Assembly: GCA_024102665.1 (NCBI GenBank)
Contig: JAGFJP010000100.1
Span: 19,235-83,234 of the forward strand
Length of the DNA stretch: 64,000 nt
Reading direction: 5' to 3'
Origin: Thiogranum sp.
Lineage (GTDB): Bacteria; Pseudomonadota; Gammaproteobacteria; DSM-19610
A model generated the notes under the pieces. It ran no database searches. It was not told where the DNA came from and saw only the letters and a program-made list of their open reading frames with translations. Of this stretch, positions 8,749-18,060 are shown piece by piece. Position numbers and translations under genes: made by a program. Position 1 is the stretch's first letter. Each line of letters starts with the position of its first letter.

Positions 8749-9916
8749 TTTGTGCAGCCTCAGGCAGAAACCTTTCGAGCAGGTCGTTGAGAAACAGCCA
8801 GCCCTGAGCCGTATGTTCTACCCGCTCGCCATCGAAGTTTAGCAGCCCGTCCACCTGCGCGCGTCTGATCACGGGTGTTATCCAGCCGCTCTCCAGGCCG
8901 CAACCGGCTTCAAAATCATTCAGCGTGAAAGGCTGGGTGAGCCTGAACCGGTTGAGAGCGAACTCGAAGACTGCTTCGGATTCGCTGAGCACCCTGTGTC
9001 CATCGATAGCGCCACCGGTATGCACCGATTTCAGGTACGCCGCAGGTTGTCGCTTCTTCCAGATTCTGCGAATCACGCCCCTGCCGGCGTCGGTGATTTT
9101 CCCGTGCGCGCCTGCGCCGATGCCGATGTAGTCGCCGAAGCACCAGTAGTTCCGGTTATGACGGCAGGCTTTTCCTGGCTGCGCGAAAGCAGACACTTCG
9201 TATTGAGTATAGCCGGATCGCGCGCACAGCAATTGCCCAAGCTGTTGCATTTCCCCCTTCTGGTCATCGTCGGGCAAGGTCGGCGGGCGTGCGGCAAACA
9301 GCGTGTTCGGCTCCAGGGTAAGCTGGTACCAGGACAGGTGGTCCGGGCGCAGCTCGATTGCGGCCGTCAGATCGTGCAGCGCCTGATCGATACTCTGTTC
9401 AGGCAGCCCGAACATCATGTCCATGTTGAAATTATCGAAACCCGCCGCGCGTGCCGCGTGGGCCGCCTCGACAGCCTGTGCCGCATCATGGATACGCCCC
9501 AGCGCATTCAGATGCCGATCGTCGAGAGACTGCACTCCGATTGACAGCCGATTGACCCCGGCTTCCCGATAGGCCGCAAAACGCTCCCGCTCCACGGTTC
9601 CGGGGTTGGCCTCCAGGGTGACTTCCAGGTCAGGGCGCAACGGCAGGCGCGCACGAATTCCGCTCAACAAACGATCGATGGCTTGCGCGGAAAACAGGCT
9701 GGGCGTGCCTCCTCCCATGAAGATCGTCTGTATTGGTCGACCCCAGACGGCCGGCAGTTCCAGCTCTAGATCACGCAAAAGCGCATCGACGTATGCGTCC
9801 TCAGGCAGCTCGTCGCGGAGGCTGTGAGAGTTGAAATCGCAGTACGGGCATTTGCGCACACACCACGGAAAGTGGATGTACAGTGAAAGCGGAGGCGCTG
9901 CATGGAACCGGAACAC
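8726..9916 (-). CDS. hemW: Radical SAM family heme chaperone HemW
   Basis: 396 aa, related to coproporphyrinogen dehydrogenase HemN but acting in heme trafficking in characterised members. The radical-SAM cluster motif is C19xxxC23xxC26 (WCVRKCPYCDFNSH), followed by FMGGGTPSLF and the HemN-like C-terminal domain with GAGAHGK. HemN-specific N-terminal residues are absent, which supports HemW. It lies 7 bp downstream of rdgB, the common rdgB-hemW order. Confidence 0.94.
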   Translation of the reverse strand: MFRFHAAPPLSLYIHFPWCVRKCPYCDFNSHSLRDELPEDAYVDALLRDLELELPAVWGRPIQTIFMGGGTPSLFSAQAIDRLLSGIRARLPLRPDLEVTLEANPGTVERERFAAYREAGVNRLSIGVQSLDDRHLNALGRIHDAAQAVEAAHAARAAGFDNFNMDMMFGLPEQSIDQALHDLTAAIELRPDHLSWYQLTLEPNTLFAARPPTLPDDDQKGEMQQLGQLLCARSGYTQYEVSAFAQPGKACRHNRNYWCFGDYIGIGAGAHGKITDAGRGVIRRIWKKRQPAAYLKSVHTGGAIDGHRVLSESEAVFEFALNRFRLTQPFTLNDFEAGCGLESGWITPVIRRAQVDGLLNFDGERVEHTAQGWLFLNDLLERFLPEAAQNARDRQR

Positions 9917-9923
9917 GGATAAC

Positions 9924-10520
9924 TCAGATAACGCGCAATGTCGCGATCAGCCGGGTCAGCGCCTGGCCACGGTGACTCAGACGGTTCTTTACCTCGGGCG
10001 CCAGTTCGGCCGCAGAACAACCCTGATCGGGAACGAAAAATACCGGGTCGTAACCGAAACCGTTGCTGCCGCGGGGATGGCGCAGGATGCTGCCTTCCCA
10101 TGTGCCCTGGAATATGCGCGGCACGGGGTCCCTTGCATGACGCAGATATACCATCAGACACTGGAATCGAGCGCTGCGCCGATCGTCTTCCGTGTCCTGG
10201 AGCGCATCGAGAAGTTTCTGCAGATTTTCTGCATCGCTGGCGCCTGCGCCCGCATAGCGCGCTGAATAGATGCCGGGAGCGCCGTCCAGCGCATCGACTT
10301 CGAGTCCTGAATCATCGGCGATCGCCGGAAGGCCGGTCAGTTCCGCTGCGTTGCGCGCCTTGAGGATGGCGTTTTCCACGAACGTCAGACCGGTTTCCTG
10401 GATCTCCGTAACGGAGTACTCCGACTGCGGCCGTACTTCGATGCCTGTTCCTGTCAGCAGCTGATTGAACTCCCGGACCTTGCCGGCGTTGTTGCTGGCC
10501 AAGACGATGTTTCCGCGCAT
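9924..10520 (-). CDS. rdgB: XTP/dITP diphosphatase (non-canonical purine NTP pyrophosphatase)
   Basis: 198 aa from ATG 10520. It hydrolyses dITP/XTP to the monophosphate and so prevents base misincorporation. The family motifs are [11 protein letters not shown] near the N-terminus, [22 protein letters not shown], and GSNGFGYDP then a C-terminal SHRGQAL. The frame is open to 10586, but ATG 10520 gives the canonical N-terminus and lies 7 bp after the rph stop, while the longer form would overlap rph. Confidence 0.95.
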   Translation of the reverse strand: MRGNIVLASNNAGKVREFNQLLTGTGIEVRPQSEYSVTEIQETGLTFVENAILKARNAAELTGLPAIADDSGLEVDALDGAPGIYSARYAGAGASDAENLQKLLDALQDTEDDRRSARFQCLMVYLRHARDPVPRIFQGTWEGSILRHPRGSNGFGYDPVFFVPDQGCSAAELAPEVKNRLSHRGQALTRLIATLRVI

Positions 10521-10527
10521 GACGTAC

Positions 10528-11244
10528 TCACTCCGACAAGGCCGCTGCCTGTTGTTCGCAAAGGGAGCGGATGCCTTGTCTGGCAAGGGCGAGCATCTGG
10601 TTCATTTCCTGCTCACTGAAAGGATGCCCCTCGGCTGTTCCCTGGACTTCGATGAACTGGCCGCTGTCGGTCATCACGACATTCATATCGGTTTCGGCAT
10701 TCGAGTCTTCCGCATAGTCCAGATCCAGCACCGGCGTGCCCTGGAAAATGCCGACCGACACCGACGCCACAGCGCCGGTCAGCGGGGACTCTTTGAGGAC
10801 CCCGTCATCGATCAGTTTGCGGATGGCGTCGGCCAGGGCGACATAGCCGCCGGTGATGCTGGCGGTGCGCGTTCCGCCATCAGCCTGAATAACGTCGCAA
10901 TCTACGGTGACCGTGCGTTCGCCGAGTTTTTTCATGTCCACGACCGCGCGCAGCGACCGGCCGATCAGACGCTGAATCTCCATGGTGCGCCCCCCTTGTC
11001 GACCGTGCGTGGCTTCACGCCCCATGCGCTGCGAGGTGGAGCGCGGCAGCATGCCGTATTCCGCGGTTACCCAGCCCTGGCCCTTGCCGCGCAGGAAGCC
11101 CGGTACGCGATCTTCAACGCTGGCGTTGCACAGCACCCTGGTCTGACCGAATTCAACCAGCACCGAGCCTTCCGCATGCATGGTGTAACGGCGTGTAAGT
11201 TTGATGGGACGCATCTGGTCCGGGCTGCGGGCGCTGGGACGCAT
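10528..11244 (-). CDS. rph: Ribonuclease PH
   Basis: 238 aa phosphorolytic 3'-5' exonuclease that trims tRNA 3' ends. The N-terminus [13 protein letters not shown], the [12 protein letters not shown] segment, the [15 protein letters not shown] motif and the [17 protein letters not shown] active-site stretch are all present, and length matches the family. It heads the rph-rdgB-hemW-CPXCG-rof minus-strand series. Confidence 0.97.
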   Translation of the reverse strand: MRPSARSPDQMRPIKLTRRYTMHAEGSVLVEFGQTRVLCNASVEDRVPGFLRGKGQGWVTAEYGMLPRSTSQRMGREATHGRQGGRTMEIQRLIGRSLRAVVDMKKLGERTVTVDCDVIQADGGTRTASITGGYVALADAIRKLIDDGVLKESPLTGAVASVSVGIFQGTPVLDLDYAEDSNAETDMNVVMTDSGQFIEVQGTAEGHPFSEQEMNQMLALARQGIRSLCEQQAAALSE

Positions 11245-11384
11245 GAAATTTCCTCGGTGATCCTCAAGTCGGGGCCGGGATTATACCTGAGGGTTTCGCG
11301 ATATTGCGGGTCTATCGGGGAATTACCTGGTTCGCCAGCGGCAGGTCAGCGCTGAAAAGCGGTCAGGCGTGGTGTCGACGGTAG

Positions 11385-12263
11385 CTATTTTTTCATCTCC
11401 GCGGCGTATTCGAGCATGGCGCGATGAATGTCGTCAATCGCCTGCTGAAGCGGATCCGATTGCGGGGCCACGCGCTCCCGCGGCTGCGGTGCGTCGGCGG
11501 TTGCGCTCGTGCGCTTTGCGGAGCCATCCGCCGAAAGCCAGCGCATGCACACCAGGCTTATGTTGTCGCTCTGCGGATAACTGGCCATTTCGGCGGCATC
11601 GGCAAGCTGGTTGACGGCCCGCTCAAGGTCGCCATAACGCGGTATCCCGACAAGTTTTTCTTCCGCAATGGCAGACCAGAACCCGTCTGAACACAGCAGC
11701 AGTGTGTCGTCGGGTTTGAGTTCGGCGTGATCGACACTGACGGCCGGTAACCGGATAGAGCCCCCCAGGCAGCGGCTGACACTGTTGCGCAGCGGATGGG
11801 TGCGCAACTGGTTTTCGTCGATAGCGCCGCTGCGCAGCAGTTCCTCCACCGGCGTGTGATCGCGGGTGCGAATCACCGTGTTGCCACCGCGCAGCAGATA
11901 CAAACGGCTGTCGCCAACGTGCGCCCACCAGGCCTGTTCGCCCTGAACCAGGCACGCCACGCAGGTGGTGCGCGGGACGATCGGGGGCTGCTGGCTGCGT
12001 CCGGTGTCGACCACCTGCAGATGAGCCGACGCGAACGCGTTCTTGAGAAAGACGCCGGGTTCGGTGATGGCGCCGCGCTGACTCAGGAACGCGCGACGCA
12101 GGGTCTCCACGGCCACCTGGGCCGCGAGGTCGCCGCGCGGATGGCCGCCCATGCCGTCGGCGACCACGAGCAGCACACGGTCGCTGTGTTCCAGCACCAG
12201 GCAACGATCCTGATTGCTGGTACGGTTGCCCAGGCGGTTGGTATAGGCGTTGAGGAATCTCAT
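11385..12263 (-). CDS. PP2C-family protein serine/threonine phosphatase
   Basis: 292 aa metal-dependent phosphatase. Metal-site motifs: NQDRCLV, VADGMGGHPRGD, WAHVGDSRLYLLR, LLCSDGFWSA and SDNISLV. A C-terminal tail of about 50 residues (RTSATADAPQPRERVAP onward) is poorly structured. Its ATG shares one base with the stop of the kinase gene just upstream, so the two form a kinase/phosphatase pair that probably acts on the same substrates. Confidence 0.93.
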   Translation of the reverse strand: MRFLNAYTNRLGNRTSNQDRCLVLEHSDRVLLVVADGMGGHPRGDLAAQVAVETLRRAFLSQRGAITEPGVFLKNAFASAHLQVVDTGRSQQPPIVPRTTCVACLVQGEQAWWAHVGDSRLYLLRGGNTVIRTRDHTPVEELLRSGAIDENQLRTHPLRNSVSRCLGGSIRLPAVSVDHAELKPDDTLLLCSDGFWSAIAEEKLVGIPRYGDLERAVNQLADAAEMASYPQSDNISLVCMRWLSADGSAKRTSATADAPQPRERVAPQSDPLQQAIDDIHRAMLEYAAEMKK

Positions 12264-13225
12264 TACAGGTCCCTGCCCAGCAGTGCGCAGGTGAACCGGG
12301 AAAGAGCGGAGCGGGGTTTTTCCGGTTCCGGCACCGTGGCGGCGCTGAGGGCCGCGCGAAACGCGGCGACGCTTTGTGGCCGCAACAACGGATCGACCTC
12401 CATCGCCCAGTCGATGGCGCGCAGCAGATTGTCGGAGTAACGGTTGCGGAACGCTTGCTGCGCCGGCCGCAAGCTATCACGGTCGTGCCGCTTTCTTGCG
12501 TTGAGCGGAGGGCGCCCCTCAATGCAGGCTCGCATGGTGGCGCCAATGGCATACAGATCGGTCCAGGGCCCTACGTAACCCCGGCTGTCGTACTGTTCTA
12601 TTGGAGAGAAACCCGGACTTATTACCTGTCCGGGCTGCTCCTGGCGGCTCTGGGGGAATCCATGAACTGCACCGAAATCCAGCAACAAAGGTTGACCGCC
12701 GCGCCGTATATGAATGTTGCCTGGCTTGATGTCGAGGTGCAGCAGATCACTGGAATGGATCAGTTCCAGGCCATCCAGCAGCGGCGGGAATACGGTGCGC
12801 AGGAAAATCTCGCTGAGACCACCCCCGCGATGTTGAAGGTAGTGCTGGAGATTTTCGCCATCGTGGTACTTCATCACCATGTAGACGGTTCCGTTTTCCT
12901 GGAAGAAATTGAACACGTCTACAATATTGGGATGTTTGAGCGTGGCCAGCGTACTGGCCTCCTGGAAGAACAGTTTGCGACCGCGGCTGAACCGGTTTTC
13001 CGTTTTCTCGCTGCGCGCAACCACATGCCCGCTGCGATCGCGCCTGGCAAGTTTGCCCGGGATGTACTCCTTGATAACAACGCGCTCGCCGCTGTTAATC
13101 TGGCGGGCAAGGTAGACCACGCTGAAGCCACCGCCGCCAAGCGGTTTTTGCAGTTCATAGCCGTCCAGCCGGGTGCCGGGCTTAAGGCTGTCAAGCTTTT
13201 TGCGCATGATCCCGTAGCCCAGCAT
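12263..13225 (-). CDS. Serine/threonine protein kinase (Hanks type, soluble)
   Basis: 320 aa single-domain kinase with a glycine loop (GGGGFSVVY), ATP-binding lysine K52 (VVIKEY), the catalytic loop HLDIKPGN (H163, D165, K167, N170) and LLDFGAVHG. The HRD arginine is replaced by Leu, so it belongs to the non-RD kinases. There is no membrane segment or sensor domain, unlike PASTA kinases. ATG 13207 is an alternative start. The pair sits between rph and yicC; a 274-bp gap separates the kinase from divergent yicC. Confidence 0.92.
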   Translation of the reverse strand: MLGYGIMRKKLDSLKPGTRLDGYELQKPLGGGGFSVVYLARQINSGERVVIKEYIPGKLARRDRSGHVVARSEKTENRFSRGRKLFFQEASTLATLKHPNIVDVFNFFQENGTVYMVMKYHDGENLQHYLQHRGGGLSEIFLRTVFPPLLDGLELIHSSDLLHLDIKPGNIHIRRGGQPLLLDFGAVHGFPQSRQEQPGQVISPGFSPIEQYDSRGYVGPWTDLYAIGATMRACIEGRPPLNARKRHDRDSLRPAQQAFRNRYSDNLLRAIDWAMEVDPLLRPQSVAAFRAALSAATVPEPEKPRSALSRFTCALLGRDL

Positions 13226-13499
13226 TTCTTATCGCCATTCGACTGCAGTGGCCAGACGGCACGCCCTTGCGGGCTTGCGCTCGGCCGGCGTGCCCGACAT
13301 AGTGTCCCCTGTGCGGGTATGCACCTGCGCCGCGCACAACCGGCATGCGGCCGGGCCGTCGGATCGTTTGGCGACCGACACTGGCGAGGATTGTGGTTTG
13401 GACAGTCTGCTTCTGCGGTTTGCTGCCATTTCAGGAAATCTTCCAAAAAACAGGTTGTTGCGATATGCGCATAACGGCACGAAAACAGGATGACTTGAG

Positions 13500-14366
13500 A
13501 TGATCCGCAGCATGACGGCATTTGCCCGCGTAGACGGACGGACCGACGATGCGGAGCTGACGTGGGAACTGCGGTCGGTAAACCATCGCTACCTGGAATC
13601 GTTCGTCAGGTTGCCGGACGAAATCAGATCCATCGAGCCGCAGGTTCGGGAGAAGCTCGGCGCGCGGCTCGGGCGCGGCAAGCTGGAATGCACCCTGCGC
13701 TGCCGCTGGGCGCCACAGCAGGCGGCAGCCGTGCAACTCGACGAAGACCGTCTCACGGCGCTGTTGAGTGCCTGCCGGGAAGTCGAAACCCGATCTTCAG
13801 AGGCGACCGCGCCGGGGGTGATGGATTTGCTGCGATGGCCCGGGGTGGTGCGGGAGTCCGAGCCTGATACCGGCCCGTTGCAGGAACAGGCATTGGCGCT
13901 GCTGGATCAGGCGCTGAACGAGCTGGTGGCCACCCGAGAACGGGAAGGCGAGCAGATCAGGCGGCTTTTGCTGGCTCGTCTCGACGGCATCGAGCAGCAG
14001 GTCTCGGTCGCGCGCGGGCGGTTGCCGGAAGTACAGGCCGGTATACGCCAGAAACTGGAAACCCGGCTCGCAGAACTCATGGCGCGACCGGATCAGGATC
14101 GCCTGGAGCAGGAGCTTGTCTATCTGGCGCAGAAGATGGACGTCGCCGAAGAGCTCGACCGCCTGCAGGGCCATGTGCAGGAGGTGCGCCGGGTACTCGA
14201 GCGCGACGAACCGGTGGGGCGGCGGCTCGATTTCCTGATGCAGGAGTTCAACCGCGAGGCGAACACGCTGGGCTCCAAGTCGGCAGACGGTGAGACCACC
14301 GCGGTTGCCGTGGAATTGAAAGTCCTGATCGAGCAGATGCGCGAGCAGGTCCAGAATGTGGAATAG
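13500..14366 (+). CDS. yicC: YicC/YloC family endoribonuclease
   Basis: 288 aa. YicC-family proteins are endoribonucleases in characterised members. The signature N-terminus IRSMTAFARV, the conserved SVNHRYLE, and the C-terminal RRLDFLMQEFNREANTLGSK segment are present. It begins the yicC-gmk-rpoZ series; gmk follows after 33 bp. Confidence 0.95.
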   Translation: MIRSMTAFARVDGRTDDAELTWELRSVNHRYLESFVRLPDEIRSIEPQVREKLGARLGRGKLECTLRCRWAPQQAAAVQLDEDRLTALLSACREVETRSSEATAPGVMDLLRWPGVVRESEPDTGPLQEQALALLDQALNELVATREREGEQIRRLLLARLDGIEQQVSVARGRLPEVQAGIRQKLETRLAELMARPDQDRLEQELVYLAQKMDVAEELDRLQGHVQEVRRVLERDEPVGRRLDFLMQEFNREANTLGSKSADGETTAVAVELKVLIEQMREQVQNVE

Positions 14367-14399
14367 GCCGCGAGGCGGTCGTTGGCAGGTGTCCGATAA

Positions 14400-15023
<624 letters not shown>

Positions 15024-15071
15024 TTCGAGTAGACTTTGCCGCCCCTGGTCCCGCTTTGGTGAGTTTCGAGT

Positions 15072-15362
15072 ATGGCGCGCGTCACTGTAGAAGATTGTCT
15101 CGACAAGGTTGATAACCGTTTTCAGCTGGTGCTTGTGGCGACGAAACGCGCCCGGCAGCTGGCCAAGGGCGCCCAGCCTTTCGTGGACTGGGAGAACGAC
15201 AAGCCGACGGTAGTGGCGCTGCGCGAAATCGCTGAAGACTATGTGACCCCGAAGATTCTCGATGAAAGGCCGGAAGACAGGGATACGTCGGTGGAAGACG
15301 CGTTCGTGTCACCTCATGGGGAACCGGAGGCTCAGACAGGCGCTGATTTCTCGGGTGACTGA
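15072..15362 (+). CDS. rpoZ: RNA polymerase omega subunit
   Basis: 96 aa. [20 protein letters not shown] and the ATKRARQL motif are the omega family core. The acidic C-terminal tail is normal. A strong terminator follows directly at 15392-15428. Confidence 0.97.
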   Translation: MARVTVEDCLDKVDNRFQLVLVATKRARQLAKGAQPFVDWENDKPTVVALREIAEDYVTPKILDERPEDRDTSVEDAFVSPHGEPEAQTGADFSGD

Positions 15363-15391
15363 CTAGCAGAATCCGGCGCGCCGGACTCACG

Positions 15392-15428
15392 CAAGGCCGT
15401 ATCAGGGCTGCCTGACACGGCCTTTTTC
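15392..15428 (+). terminator. Rho-independent terminator after rpoZ
   Basis: Stem AAGGCCGT...TCAGG (15393-15406), short GCTG loop, CCTGA...ACGGCCTT (15411-15424), followed by a run of T (15422-15427). A separate 14-bp palindrome (15372-15385) precedes it. Confidence 0.85.
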
Positions 15429-15430
15429 AT

Positions 15431-15460
15431 TTGCGGTAGCATGCGGTTTCCTGCTATACC
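15431..15460 (+). promoter_or_regulatory. Candidate promoter for spoT
   Basis: TTGCGG (15431-15436), 18-bp spacer, TATACC (15455-15460), directly behind the rpoZ terminator and about 40 bp before the spoT start. The presence of a terminator in front supports a separate spoT transcript. Confidence 0.35.
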
Positions 15461-15498
15461 GCCTATGATCTGAACGCAGATTACAGCTAAACCACGAT

Positions 15499-17667
15499 AT
15501 GCCCATGGCTAAGCCGGCACCCGCTCCCGCATCTGAAGAATCGCGCTTTCTGATCAGCGATTTGTGCGATGTGCTGGAAAGCTACCTGGATACCCAGCAG
15601 GTCAGGGAGATATACCGGGCCTATCTGTTCGGGGCCGAGGCTCACGAAGGCCAGCACCGTATGTCGGGCGAACCCTACATCTATCATCCGGTCGCCGTCG
15701 CCCACATCCTCGCCGGGATGCACATGGACCACCAGAGCATCATTGCGGCCATTCTGCATGATGTCATCGAGGACACCGGTACACTCAAGGAAACCGTTAC
15801 CCGCGAGTTCGGCGAGGAAGTCGCAGAGCTGGTCGATGGCGTCAGCAAGCTGACCCAGATCAAGTTCGACAGCCTCGCGGAGGCGAGAGCGGAAAACTTT
15901 CGCAAGATGATACTGGCGATGGTGCGCGATATACGCGTCATCCTGGTCAAGCTCGCCGATCGACTGCACAACATGCGCACGCTGGGTGTCATGCGCGCCG
16001 AAAAACGGCGCCGCATCGCGCGTGAAACGCTCGACATCTATGCGCCGATCGCGAATCGGCTCGGCATGAACCAGATACGCCTGGAACTTGAAGACCTGGG
16101 GTTCGCCGCCTTGTACCCGATGCGCTACCGGGTCCTGTCGGAGGCAGTGAAAAAGGCACGTGGCAACCGCAAGGAAATTCTCAACAAGATCGAGTCGGCG
16201 ATCCAGCAACGGCTCGACCAGGAACAATTGCGTTGCCGCCTGTTGAGCCGCGAAAAACACCTGTACAGCCTGTACAAGAAAATCCGCGACCGGGTAGGAT
16301 CTTTCAACGAAGTGTTCGACGTATATGCGTTTCGCATTATCGTCGATGACGTGGATACCTGCTACCGCGTGCTGGGCATGATGCATAACCTCTACAAGCC
16401 CGTGCCCGGCAAATTCAAGGACTATATTGCCATACCGAAGGCCAACGGCTACCAGTCCCTGCATACCGTGTTGTTTGGTCCCTATGGTGTCCCGATCGAG
16501 GTGCAGATTCGCACCGAAGACATGGAACGGGTCGCAGAGTCGGGAATCGCTGCCCACTGGCTGTACAAGAGCAGCGACAAACCCGGCGGCAACGGCGCCC
16601 AGACACGGGCCCGCGAGTGGTTGCGCGAGCTGCTGGAGATGCAGCGCAACGCAGGCAATTCGCTGGAGTTCCTGGAAAACGTCAAAATCGATCTGTTCCC
16701 GGACGAGGTGTACGTATTCACACCCGCGGGCGATATATTGAACCTGCCGCGCGGCGCTACCGCTGTGGATTTTGCATACGCAGTGCATACTGATGTCGGA
16801 AACACCTGCATCGCGGCAAAAATCGACCGGCGTCTGTCGCCGCTGCGCATCCCGCTGTTGAACGGGCAGACCGTCGAAATCATTACGGCGACCGGCGCGC
16901 ATCCGAACCCCGCCTGGCTGAATTTCGTCGCCAGTGCCAAGGCCCGCTCCAATATCCGCCACTATCTGAAGAACCTGCAGAACGACGAAGCGATCGAGCT
17001 CGGACAAAGAATGCTCGACAAGGCATTGCACAGCATCAAAAGCAGCCTTGCCGATATTCCGCCCGAAGAGTTCGACCGCGTTATCAGTGAATGCGGATTC
17101 AAGGGCAGGGAAGTCCTGTTCGCCGACATTGGCCTGGGTAATCGCATGGCGATGCTGGTGGCGCGCCGCCTGGTGCCCACCGAAGAGGAACGCAGTGATG
17201 CCGGGCCTGAGGCGAGCCACAGTCAGCCGCTGGCAATCCGCGGTTCGGAGGGCATGGTCGTGCACTTCGCGCGCTGTTGCCGGCCGATTCCCGGCGATGC
17301 CATTGTCGGCTTCATCAGTGCCGGCCGTGGTCTGGTGATACACACCGAAACCTGCAAGAATCTCGGCGAATACCGCAGTCGTCCGGACAAATGGATTGAT
17401 GTGGCATGGCAGCCGGGTATTGAAGGCGAATTTCCCGCCGAGATTCGCGTCGATGTCAGCAATCAGAAAGGCGTGCTGGCGACCATTGCGGCGGAGATAT
17501 CCGAAACCGGTTCCAATATAGAGAACGTGTCTATTGAAGAACGCGATGGTCTGGATACTGCCCTGAATTTTACAATTACGGTTCGTGATCGCCGGCATCT
17601 GGCCAGGGTGATGCGCTGCATTCGCAAAATCCCCGCTGTGATGCGCATCAGCAGGACCAAGCACTAA
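15499..17667 (+). CDS. spoT: Bifunctional (p)ppGpp synthetase/hydrolase SpoT
   Basis: 722 aa RSH enzyme controlling the stringent response. Hydrolase HD motif AAILHDVIEDT (about residues 75-85), synthetase domain with RVGSFNEVFDVYAFRI and AIPKANGYQSLHT, TGS domain (VYVFTPAGDILNLPRGATA) and a C-terminal ACT domain (KGVLATIAAEISETG). The intact HD motif separates it from RelA. Two start ATGs are possible (15499, 15505); neither has a strong Shine-Dalgarno sequence. Confidence 0.97.
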   Translation: MPMAKPAPAPASEESRFLISDLCDVLESYLDTQQVREIYRAYLFGAEAHEGQHRMSGEPYIYHPVAVAHILAGMHMDHQSIIAAILHDVIEDTGTLKETVTREFGEEVAELVDGVSKLTQIKFDSLAEARAENFRKMILAMVRDIRVILVKLADRLHNMRTLGVMRAEKRRRIARETLDIYAPIANRLGMNQIRLELEDLGFAALYPMRYRVLSEAVKKARGNRKEILNKIESAIQQRLDQEQLRCRLLSREKHLYSLYKKIRDRVGSFNEVFDVYAFRIIVDDVDTCYRVLGMMHNLYKPVPGKFKDYIAIPKANGYQSLHTVLFGPYGVPIEVQIRTEDMERVAESGIAAHWLYKSSDKPGGNGAQTRAREWLRELLEMQRNAGNSLEFLENVKIDLFPDEVYVFTPAGDILNLPRGATAVDFAYAVHTDVGNTCIAAKIDRRLSPLRIPLLNGQTVEIITATGAHPNPAWLNFVASAKARSNIRHYLKNLQNDEAIELGQRMLDKALHSIKSSLADIPPEEFDRVISECGFKGREVLFADIGLGNRMAMLVARRLVPTEEERSDAGPEASHSQPLAIRGSEGMVVHFARCCRPIPGDAIVGFISAGRGLVIHTETCKNLGEYRSRPDKWIDVAWQPGIEGEFPAEIRVDVSNQKGVLATIAAEISETGSNIENVSIEERDGLDTALNFTITVRDRRHLARVMRCIRKIPAVMRISRTKH

Positions 17668-17676
17668 GGAGTGATT

Positions 17677-18060
17677 ATGCAGCGCAAGGTGGTTCATACG
17701 GATAAGGCACCCAGAGCCATAGGCACCTACTCTCAGGCAGTGCAGACCGGTAACACTGTCTACCTGTCGGGTCAGATACCCCTGGTGCCGGAGACCATGG
17801 AACTGGTGGAGGGCAACATGGAAATGCAGATTCGGCGAGTATTCGATAACCTCGTTGCGGTCGCTTCGGCGGCAGGCGGAAGTCTGAACGATATTGTCAA
17901 ACTGAATATTTTTCTCACCGATCTGAACCATTTCCCGCTGGTCAACCAGGTGATGGCCGATTATTTCCAGGAGCCATACCCGGCCCGCGCCGCGGTTGGC
18001 GTGGCAGCATTGCCGAAAGATGCCGCGGTGGAAATGGATGCCATTCTGGTTCTGAGCTAG
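17677..18060 (+). CDS. ridA: RidA family reactive intermediate deaminase
   Basis: 127 aa. It removes reactive enamine/imine intermediates made by PLP enzymes. Family motifs are [23 protein letters not shown], and [16 protein letters not shown] with the substrate-binding Arg. A GTG at 17671 is in frame, but AAGGAG lies 5 nt before ATG 17677, so that start is preferred. The gene sits between spoT and recG, 9 bp after spoT. Confidence 0.95.
   Translation: MQRKVVHTDKAPRAIGTYSQAVQTGNTVYLSGQIPLVPETMELVEGNMEMQIRRVFDNLVAVASAAGGSLNDIVKLNIFLTDLNHFPLVNQVMADYFQEPYPARAAVGVAALPKDAAVEMDAILVLS

Noticed and set aside
12374..13474. Plus-strand frame of 366 codons
   Set aside because: Antisense to the Ser/Thr kinase, whose catalytic motifs are intact.
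15487..17931. Very long open frame (about 800 codons) on the minus strand
   Set aside because: It lies fully antisense to spoT and ridA, whose products are certain; the frame has no family motif or ribosome site and reflects codon bias of the plus strand.
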